Origin: Thermoproteota archaeon
GTDB lineage: Archaea > Korarchaeota > Korarchaeia > Korarchaeales > Korarchaeaceae
Length of the DNA: 5,091 nucleotides
Direction: 5' to 3'
Assembly: GCA_021158805.1 (NCBI GenBank)
Contig: JAGGTZ010000186.1
Location: 1-5,091 of the forward strand
In this document: positions 1-4,789 of the stretch, piece after piece
How positions within the stretch are numbered: position 1 is the first letter of the stretch
Layout of the letters: each line of letters opens with the position of its first letter
The notes under the pieces: generated by a model
Told to the model about the DNA's origin: nothing
The model's input: only the letters and a program-made list of their open reading frames with translations
The model's database searches: none
Made by a program: the position numbers and the translations under genes

Positions 1-145
1 CCTCTGAAAGCGTTACATGAGTTAGATACGCCTCGAACTCGCCCCTACCTATCCTGCTGAAGAGTTCGTCAATTCCACGCGTGGGCTCCTCCCCCAAGTA
101 CTCGACCAGCACGCTAGTGTCGAGCACTCCACGATCAACCTTCAA
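1..145 (-). CDS. vapC: VapC1 PIN-domain toxin ribonuclease, N-terminal part (runs off the left edge)
   Basis: N-terminal 48 residues of a PIN-domain protein, the toxin of a VapBC pair. VapC toxins are Mg2+-dependent endoribonucleases that cleave tRNA, rRNA or mRNA when their antitoxin is lost. It begins MKVDRGVLDTSVLVEYL, the usual first PIN strand, with the first catalytic Asp at residue 9. The last visible codons read HVTLSE, matching the PIN helix that carries the second acidic residue (Glu48). I chose the TTG at 143-145 because it is the in-frame start just before the conserved strand and overlaps the end of vapB1 by 11 bases, the typical coupled layout. No start codon lies closer to the motif without cutting into it. 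The remaining catalytic Asp residues are outside the window, so activity cannot be judged. The family assignment is firm; the RNA target is unknown. Confidence 0.88.
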   Translation of the reverse strand, partial: MKVDRGVLDTSVLVEYLGEEPTRGIDELFSRIGRGEFEAYLTHVTLSE

Positions 146-359
146 GCCTCAGTTCCTCCCGCTTCGCCTCGCGAACTATCTTTTGGATCGTCTCGCTCTT
201 CAACTTCACCCTCTCCGGTATCAGGGGCCTCATCACGATCTCGGAGTCCCTCACCTCCAGAACGAGGGGGGTTCCCTCGGCTAGATGGAGAGAGTCCCTC
301 ACCTCCTTGGGGATGACTACGGTCCCCTTCTTACCCATCCTGATTATCTTACCAATCAT
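135..359 (-). CDS. vapB: VapB1 antitoxin, AbrB/SpoVT (swapped-hairpin) family
   Basis: A 74-residue antitoxin. Residues 1-45 form an AbrB-type DNA-binding domain with the signature MGKKGTVVIPKEVRDSL, then a second strand pair (PLVLEVRDSEIVMRPL). The charged helical tail (about residues 50-74) is the part that normally wraps and blocks the VapC active site. In this family the dimer binds its own promoter and, with VapC, represses the operon. The open frame extends upstream to 452, but I place the start at the ATG at 357-359. The extra 31 residues do not look like the family, and a TATA-like box (388-395) would start transcription only a few bases before 359. A second ATG at 336-338 is possible but would remove the first strand. 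It overlaps vapC1 by 11 bases. The gene looks intact. Confidence 0.88.
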   Translation of the reverse strand: MIGKIIRMGKKGTVVIPKEVRDSLHLAEGTPLVLEVRDSEIVMRPLIPERVKLKSETIQKIVREAKREELRLEG

Positions 360-360
360 G

Positions 361-395
361 ATTATCTGACTGATAGCGAATTCTGACAATAAAAG
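361..395 (-). promoter_or_regulatory. vapBC1 promoter with candidate VapB operator
   Basis: On the minus strand a TATA-like CTTTTATT (388-395) lies about 32 bp before the vapB1 ATG, which would give a leader of only a few bases. Between the box and the ATG is ATCAGTCAGAT (364-374), a near-palindrome (ATCnGnCnGAT). The same 11 bases occur in the vapB2 promoter at 1210-1220. Its position over the expected transcription start suits an autorepressor site. Site and function are inferred from position and recurrence only. Confidence 0.5.
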
Positions 396-529
396 CATTC
401 TGCTGGACTGCGCGATGGGTACAATGGAAACTCGGGCACTAGAGAATAACATCAGGGGTCTCAGAAAACGTTGAAATTGAATTTTAGGCGTTAAAAGGGT
501 GTTCTCAGGAACTTAAGTGACAGCATCCA

Positions 530-692
530 TCATATGTAGCTACGACCAAGCTCACCTTCCCTCATCACCACATGCCTGTCCGCATACCTCAACACATCCT
601 CCTGATGGCTTATCGCAACTATCTGCGCGAAGTGCTTCTTCAGATTCGTGGTCACCAGCTCCATTATCCTCTTCCTCCTCTGCGAGTCGCTC
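530..692 (-). pseudogene. C-terminal scrap resembling a Rad50/SMC/ABC-type ATPase
   Basis: A short frame ending at a TGA at 530-532 reads SDSQRRKRIMELV, then AQIVAISHQEDVLRYADRHV and MREGELGRSYI. This resembles the end of an ABC/Rad50/SMC nucleotide-binding domain: a D-loop-like SD, a helix, a hydrophobic strand, then the SH of the H-loop (switch histidine) and the ADR..V strand. Walker A, the Q-loop, the signature motif and Walker B are all absent. It runs directly on from the Fic remnant upstream through another frame change near 693, so it is either a relic joined to Fic by deletion or, less likely, an unusual C-terminal part of that Fic protein. It has no start codon of its own in a sensible place. 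The resemblance is by eye; the family is probable, not certain. Confidence 0.42.
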
Positions 693-1024
693 GGAGGCTA
701 TGAAGTCGTAGTATGGCCTGAACCCCCTCAGAGCCCTCTCTATGGTGGAGATGTACCCTCTTCCTGTGCTCCCTCCTCACCATCGGGGGAAGATACCGTT
801 CCTGACGAGGAGAGTCCCGCTGGTAACCTCACCACCCTCCCGTTCCCGTCCCTGAATGGATGTATGGCTACAAACCAGAGGTGGGCCTTGAGGGAATACG
901 TGATCTCAACACTTTGGCTGTGTGAAGATGTACTCGAAGGCGTGAAATAGTCGTGGTGGGACCCGAAATCATGTTTACCGCGATAACTATAATTGCCAAG
1001 AGAAGTACGAGTAGGAGAAGACCC
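693..1024 (-). pseudogene. Fic-domain protein, frame-disrupted and N-terminally incomplete
   Basis: Fic enzymes transfer AMP (or another phosphate-linked group) from a nucleotide to a hydroxyl side chain of a target protein; some are toxins. One minus-strand frame from 1024 reads GNYSYRGKHDFG, then KAHLWFVAIHPF and the full active-site motif HPFRDGNGR (836-862), catalytic His first, followed by VVRL. The C-terminal Fic helices continue in other frames: SGTLLVRNGIFP, then MVRREHRKR, then YISTIERALRGFRPYYDFIAS. Joining them needs one missing base near 823-826, one missing C in the C5 run at 785-789, and one extra G in the GGG at 756-758. The 332 bases then give exactly 111 codons. An in-frame TAA (1025-1027) and AT-rich DNA lie upstream, so the N-terminus is lost or unrecognised. 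No inhibitory-helix motif was seen. The residues between GNYSYR and the motif are less typical. Confidence 0.75.
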
Positions 1025-1196
1025 TTATACGCGGGCAAATATCCCCTGTCTAGGGAGAGATGTTGCTCTTTTAATGTTTGTTTGTATTTATTTCATTTTC
1101 CAGCATTTCCGTGAAAAATCGAGGTTATTTGATGTCAAAATTTCCTCTAAGCATAACCCACCTACCACCTACTACTGATTACTGATGTCATACTTC
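1025..1196. other. AT-rich intergenic stretch, no convincing gene
   Basis: This stretch is visibly richer in A and T than its flanks and has no frame with family features. On the minus strand the 25 codons before the TAA at 1025-1027 (beginning MLENEINTNIKR) are in the same frame as the Fic remnant and could be its eroded N-terminal part, but nothing diagnostic is seen. I recognise no RNA gene, hairpin terminator or repeat. Confidence 0.4.
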
Positions 1197-1229
1197 AGAT
1201 AATCTTATAATCAGTCAGATGATAGTGGC
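1197..1229 (+). promoter_or_regulatory. vapBC2 promoter with candidate VapB operator
   Basis: CTTATAATC (1204-1212) is a TATA-like box centred 22-25 bp before the tandem ATGs at 1230 and 1233, which predicts a leaderless mRNA. It overlaps the 11-bp near-palindrome ATCAGTCAGAT (1210-1220), also present in the vapB1 promoter. AGATAATCT (1197-1205), itself nearly palindromic, sits just upstream and shares AGATAATC with the vapB1 start region. A repressor bound here would cover the TATA box. The promoter call rests on spacing and the operator call on recurrence. Confidence 0.55.
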
Positions 1230-1469
1230 ATGATGTCTGAGATCGTGATTAGGCTGGGGAAGAGGAGGGCCATCTACCTGCCCTCGAAGGTCGCTCGGGA
1301 ACTTGGCCTATCGGAAGGCGACCCCCTAATCCTCAAGGTTGAGAGAGGAAGAATCGTCCTGACCCCCCTACCCAAGCTACTGGTGAAGAGGAGGAAATGG
1401 GCTAAAACCACCTTGGAGGAGTTCGAGAGGGAGTCAGAGCTTCTTACAGAGGAGATGGAACGTGAGTAG
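1230..1469 (+). CDS. vapB: VapB2 antitoxin, AbrB/SpoVT family
   Basis: A 79-residue antitoxin, or 78 if the second of two tandem ATGs (1233) is used; the TATA spacing slightly favours the second. Residues 4-45 are an AbrB-type DNA-binding domain: IVIRLGKRRAIYLPSKVARE, then a short helix and the strand pair PLILKVERGRIVLTPL. Residues 50-79 form a very charged helix (EEFERESELLTEEMERE), the expected VapC-binding tail. The protein should repress its own operon together with VapC2. It overlaps vapC2 by 8 bases, so translation is probably coupled. The gene is intact and free of frame problems. It differs clearly from VapB1 outside the fold, so toxin pairing is probably specific even though the promoter element is shared. 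Confidence 0.85.
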   Translation: MMSEIVIRLGKRRAIYLPSKVARELGLSEGDPLILKVERGRIVLTPLPKLLVKRRKWAKTTLEEFERESELLTEEMERE

Positions 1470-1923
1470 GGCCTGCAGGCTGGTCATTGATACCACTTAC
1501 CTGCTGCCCTTCTTCGGTATTGAAGTTGAGGGCCTGTCGGAGAATGATATCATCACCCTCTCACGAAGATGCGAACTCATCTACCCGCTAATGCTATTGC
1601 CCGAGCTCTGGGCGAAGGTGCTCAGGGAGGCTGAAAGGGCCGGGCTTGATCGACCTCCTGAGGAAGCGATCTCGGCGATGAATGCCCTGCTTGCTGGGTC
1701 GGGAATTGAACTCGCTCCCCCCACTCCAGAACAGATGGAGATAGCTGCTCTCCTCAGGCTGGCCGGGCACAAGGATATCTTTGATTGTTTAGGATTCGGA
1801 TGTGCTGAGTCCCTATCCACAGATTTCCTATCCGAGGATGAGGAATTGAGGGAGTTAGTATCTAGGCTCAGAAAGGATTACCACTTTAACTCCCGCGTGC
1901 TCCCCCTAGACTATATGATTTGA
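1462..1923 (+). CDS. vapC: VapC2 PIN-domain toxin ribonuclease
   Basis: An intact 153-residue PIN protein. Strand 1 is RLVIDTTYLLPFFG with the first catalytic Asp at residue 10. LMLLPELWAKV supplies Glu48. The third acidic site lies in GHKDIFDCLGF (Asp105 and/or Asp108). STDFLSEDEELREL carries the last acidic cluster (Asp121/Asp126), near the place of the usual T-x-D. The predicted role is Mg2+-dependent RNA cleavage as the toxin of the vapB2 pair. The GTG at 1462-1464 is chosen because it lies inside the end of vapB2 (8-base overlap) and precedes strand 1 closely. An upstream ATG belongs to the antitoxin frame. It is longer than many VapCs (about 130 residues) and its motif spacing is slightly unusual. 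It ends 11 bases from the convergent vapC3. Confidence 0.83.
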   Translation: MSRACRLVIDTTYLLPFFGIEVEGLSENDIITLSRRCELIYPLMLLPELWAKVLREAERAGLDRPPEEAISAMNALLAGSGIELAPPTPEQMEIAALLRLAGHKDIFDCLGFGCAESLSTDFLSEDEELRELVSRLRKDYHFNSRVLPLDYMI

Positions 1924-1934
1924 TGAATTGACCG

Positions 1935-2412
1935 TTATCCCTCGCGTTGAGACAGGATCGGATGCTGTGAGACACGAGCACCTCCCATAGCCTTCCTCAC
2001 GGATTCTGGGATCAGGTTTTCGTATATGAAGCCAAATTTAACGGCAAGTCTCTCGACATGTTTGTCATTGGATACTATTATGGGAATCCTTTCCTCTATC
2101 GCTGCAGCCATAAGTAAACCGTCACCCAGTGGAACATTCTCCTCTTTAGCGATCCTCACCCCAAGATCCACCGGTACGTTTACGATGTTTAAGCCTTCGA
2201 CGATCACTTCCAACTTTTCCAAGATCTTTTTCCTTGGTCTGACCCTGTAGTACCAATATAGGGTGTTATAACTCTCCAGTATTGTTGTACCGGTCACGTT
2301 CAGCTCTAACTCGCCCCTGATACCCTTCAAAAATAATGGGCTTGGCATAGGGCGTTGCGATATGGCTTTCCAGTAGGGCATAGGATAGTATATCGGCATC
2401 TACTATCCTCAC
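1935..2412 (-). pseudogene. vapC: VapC3 PIN-domain toxin with a single-base frameshift
   Basis: Starting at the GTG at 2410-2412, whose GTGA overlaps the vapB3 stop by 4 bases, the frame reads MRIVDADILSYALLESH then PYAKPII. This is a perfect PIN N-terminus with catalytic Asp5. It then leaves frame at a T5 run (A5 on the plus strand, 2329-2333). The rest, LKGIRGELELNVTGTTILES onward, is in the next frame to 1935. Removing one T gives 477 bases, that is 158 residues, with Asp5, Glu46 (ILES), Asp97 (PLGDGLLMAAA) and Asp116 (IVSND): a complete PIN active site. An ATG start at 2397-2399 in the C-terminal frame gives a nonsense N-terminus and should not be used. Either a real mutation inactivates the toxin or the T run is a sequencing error; the otherwise full conservation favours the latter or a very recent event. 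Confidence 0.87.
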
Positions 2413-2650
2413 TCCTTGGCACCACCGTACCTGTGCTTTCCTATCTCAGCATCCCAGTTATCCCTACCTTCTTCTGCTTTGAGCTTTATCTCCTCAAACC
2501 TCTTGGCTAGCTCATTCTCCCTCTTCTTCCTCAACAGGAGCACATCCCCTTTCCTCTCGATTATAAGGAAGTCTCCCGTTCTCATGCCTCTCCTGAATTT
2601 CTTCGGAATGACGACCTCCATCTATCATCTATCTTTACTCTTTCTCCCAT
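2409..2650 (-). pseudogene. vapB: VapB3 antitoxin, AbrB/SpoVT family, with a probable frameshift near the start
   Basis: The obvious reading frame starts with ATG at 2619-2621 (MEVVIPKKFRRGMRTGDFLII) and gives 70 residues, but it begins inside the first AbrB hairpin and is preceded directly by a TAG. Twenty-nine bases upstream, the ATG at 2648-2650 opens another frame reading MGERVKIDDR, which supplies the missing first strand. The two frames meet at about 2620-2624, and one added base gives 243 bases, an 80-residue protein of normal family shape. A TATA-like TTTTAAA centred about 24 bp upstream of 2650 supports that start. After the hairpins come LLLRKKRENELAKRFEEI and an acidic helical tail that should bind VapC3. 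It overlaps vapC3 by 4 bases. If the short start is really used, the DNA-binding hairpin would lack a strand. Confidence 0.78.
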
Positions 2651-2668
2651 CCTATCTTATTCTATCGC

Positions 2669-2675
2669 TTTAAAA
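2669..2675 (-). promoter_or_regulatory. TATA-like box of the vapBC3 operon
   Basis: TTTTAAA on the minus strand is centred about 22-24 bp upstream of the ATG at 2648-2650, the spacing expected for a leaderless archaeal mRNA starting at that codon. It fits the downstream ATG at 2621 less well. The ATCAGTCAGAT element of vapBC1 and vapBC2 is not present here. The short repeated GATAGATGATAG at about 2618-2629 could be a different operator, but this is weak. Confidence 0.45.
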
Positions 2676-2689
2676 TGTTGAGGATCGTT

Positions 2690-2806
2690 CTACTGGCGTA
2701 TAAAGCGCACCACTAGGATGAATCCTCCGAGCAGGACTTCTCTCAGAGTGGTTAACTTTGCTCCGTTCCTTAGAGTTATTTCTAGACACCGCTCCAGCCG
2801 ATATTT
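2690..2806 (-). other. Possible coding scrap (38 codons, no start), in the gap between the sulfatase gene and vapB3
   Basis: Between a TAG at 2807-2809 and a TAG at 2690-2692 the minus strand reads KYRLERCLEITLRNGAKLT and then LREVLLGGFILVVRFIRQ. The first half is amphipathic and the second hydrophobic, like the C-terminal end of a small membrane-linked protein. There is no ATG, GTG or TTG in a plausible start place, and I recognise no family. The rest of 2676-2867 holds no gene. A T-rich stretch on the minus strand just after the sulfatase stop (about 2821-2845) could end that transcript, but there is no clear hairpin. Confidence 0.22.
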
Positions 2807-2867
2807 CTAAGGTATCAACAATTTTTCTGATAAAACAGAATTAGGCCTTGACCCTTTTCGATTTCAG

Positions 2868-4557
2868 TTATTTGAACCTACGCTCGATCTCCATCAGGCC
2901 CATCCCCAATGTCCTCATGTGAGAGGAAAGTTCAGATCTCAACTCGTCCAATACCTGACGGTTGTTCTCATCCCCCGATAGATCTATCCTCTCCCCTGGA
3001 TCATTAACTAGGTCGAACAGCTCCTCCCAGAGAATGCTTGATCCGCGATATTGGGCTATGTATTTCTTCGAACCCTTCTTCACGGCGAACGTGGCTCTTA
3101 TCTCCTCCGCTTCACTGAAGATCAATACGGGACGACCTTTCTCATTGTGGACGGCTTCAGCGTAGACAATATCACTGCCTGGATCCCTGATCATGTCTTT
3201 ACCTCTATAATCCGTTTCTTTCCTCTCCCCCAGTAATGAGAGGATCGTTGAAGGGATGTCGATATGGGATCTGTAACCTCTAAGCTTCCTCCAGTCCCTC
3301 ACCCCCTCCAACGGGGCTATGATTAGGGGGCCCTCAGGATTTCCTCGTAAAAGTAGGCTCCATGTGAGTAAAATCCGTGCTCCAGAAACCCCTGACCATG
3401 ATCCGAGGTGAAAATTAGTACAGTTTCCTTACTGAGGCCTTCTCCCTTTATTATGTCGACGAGCTTCCCTATATTGGCGTCTATCCTGCTGATCCTCCTA
3501 TCGTATATCTCCAGAATGGTCGATATAACTCTTCTCAGCTTATCGTCCACAGTTATCTTTTCCCGTTTTCTATATCCCTGCTGTGAGCGATTTACTAGGT
3601 ACTGTTCCATGAAAAAGTAGGAGAACCTTCCTACATCCTTTAGGTCCTCCCTGACTAAGTACGGGTTATGTACATCCATATAGTGGATCCAAAGGAAGAA
3701 GGGGTTGTCTTTATTCCTCTTTATCCATTCGACCGCCTTGGATGTAGGCACCTCAGCTGGAGGATAAGGTGATACCATATTCGTCAAGGAATAAGTGAGA
3801 TCCCTCAATACCGGTACGGCAGCAATACCGTCAGATATTCTTGAATGCTCGCTGAAAAACCTGAGCAGAAAAACTTCCCATTCCAAAGAACATCTTTCTT
3901 AGGAAATTCCTCACCGGACTGCTCATTTTCCCTTTCAACACAGGATTCCAGTAGTGATCGAAACCCCTCCCATATTCTAAAACCGGTGGAAGGAAGAGAT
4001 CTGCACTGAAACCAGCGGTTTTATATCCTCTCTCCCGGAGGAGGGAGTTATTGTTATGGGCCTCTCCCTTATCGTGTAGAAGGGGTCTCCTTCCAGAGGA
4101 TAAGAAGATGTGAAAAGAGATGGGAGGCTCGCCCGGGTGAAGGGTGAGTTTGTATGAGCCTCCTCAACTACTAGCCCACCCCCTATACTCTTGGTTAGGT
4201 ATGGCATTGTCCTTCTACTGTAGCCATAGAACTCTAGATGATCCCTTCTCAGGCAGTCTACGGTGACCAGCAGGATGTTCTCAATGTTTTCAGGGAGATA
4301 GTGTTCATACATCTCATACACCTACGGAGGACTCGTTTCTTGATGAGAGCATAACTCTTCCCTGTTACTATCTCTACTCCTTCGTTAGACCTCCTAGTGA
4401 TAAGTAGATCCTTCGGTAGCTTCGCTAGGGGCATATAGTTTGCATCATAAGCTATTAGTCCTCTACCCATAGTTCTGGGGATGACCTTACCTCGATTTAC
4501 ATGCGTGCGCTCTGGAATGTACCTCCTTAGCTCTCCAAATACCTCGATACCGGCCAT
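2868..4557 (-). pseudogene. Sulfatase-family (alkaline phosphatase superfamily) hydrolase, broken by four apparent frameshifts
   Basis: Family motifs run in order: ILLVTVDCLRRDHLEFYGY (metal-binding Asp at 4256-4258); SPFTRASLPSLFTSSYP, the nucleophile region with Thr (4136-4138) where FGly sulfatases have Cys or Ser; LLRERGYKTAGFSADLFLPP and GRGFDHYW; PFFLWIHYMDVHNPY; VLIFTSDHGQGFLEHG (metal-binding Asp-His at 3398-3403); ILRAPLIIAP; and the C-terminal ELFDLVNDPGERIDL. Joining them needs a missing G near 4321, a missing base near 4047-4057, an extra T at 3885-3887 and a missing C in the C5 run at 3326-3330. The result is exactly 564 codons. No signal peptide was seen. Residues 1-79 from the ATG at 4555-4557 are an unrecognised extension that flows into the sulfatase domain. 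The Thr position recalls phosphoglycerol or phosphoethanolamine transferases and phosphodiesterases of the superfamily, so a sulfate ester substrate is not assured. It has its own promoter and stands apart from the TA operons. Confidence 0.87.
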
Positions 4558-4576
4558 CAGAACCTTATATAACATA

Positions 4577-4587
4577 CTTATAACACT
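4577..4587 (-). promoter_or_regulatory. TATA-like box of the sulfatase-family gene
   Basis: Minus-strand GTGTTATAAGT is centred about 24-25 bp before the ATG at 4555-4557, predicting a leaderless mRNA that begins MAGIEVFGELRR. This spacing is the main reason for starting the gene here rather than at ATG 4573-4575 or at 4626. A second AT-rich element (GTTATATAAG, 4564-4573) lies too close to that ATG to act as its TATA box. Confidence 0.5.
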
Positions 4588-4698
4588 CGCGCATGGAGTA
4601 TCTCCTCTCAAAGGCCTCTCGATCAAGCTAATGCGAATTTAAGCAGTCTACCGTAGTCACATGAATCATCGAGCGAGTTCAATTAACTATATAGATGG

Positions 4699-4789
4699 TC
4701 ACGCGATAAGATCTTCCATACTCTCGTCAGTGAATACCTTGCTCTCTGTCTTCCTCCAATTAAGGCAACGACGCTGAAGCTCACTCCAG
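4699..4789 (-). other. Possible 3' coding scrap next to VapC4
   Basis: A minus-strand frame ending at TGA 4699-4701 reads WSELQRRCLNWRK and then TESKVFTDESMEDLIA. It is charged and helix-like, of the kind seen at the ends of small antitoxins, and it overlaps the last codons of vapC4 in another frame. There is no start codon in a sensible place, so it is either a remnant or chance. The rest of 4588-4780 shows no gene, RNA or repeat. Confidence 0.22.

Noticed and set aside
360..452. 31-residue upstream extension of VapB1 (MLFSSARVSIVPIAQ...)
   Set aside because: It does not resemble the AbrB family, it spans the likely TATA box and the operator element, and the ATG at 357-359 gives a normal-length antitoxin.
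517..950. Plus-strand open frames of 64 and 100 codons
   Set aside because: They are Ser/Pro-rich, match no family, and lie opposite the Fic and ATPase remnants, whose motifs are clear on the minus strand.
868..1038. Minus-strand frame with a hydrophobic segment (GLLLLVLLLAIIVIAVNM) that could be a small membrane protein from TTG 1036-1038
   Set aside because: It overlaps the Fic remnant, whose motif HPFRDGNGR and GNYSYRG reading are far more specific. The hydrophobic run is a by-product of a CT-rich stretch in another frame.
993..1178. Plus-strand 61-codon frame (MPREVRVGEDPY...)
   Set aside because: It falls in AT-rich DNA, has no family features, and partly overlaps the Fic remnant on the other strand.
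1581..1820. Minus-strand 79-codon frame inside vapC2
   Set aside because: It is a shadow of the intact PIN gene on the plus strand, with a Ser/Ala/Pro-rich composition typical of antisense frames.
2416..2673. Plus-strand frame rich in Ser, Leu and Phe opposite vapB3
   Set aside because: It is an antisense shadow of the antitoxin; its hydrophobic look comes from Lys/Glu codons read in reverse.
4258..4320. C-terminal tail RRCMRCMNTISLKTLRTSCWSP as a genuine protein end
   Set aside because: These bases encode the start of the sulfatase domain (YEMYEHYLPENIENILLV) in another frame, so the tail is an artefact of the frame change near 4321.
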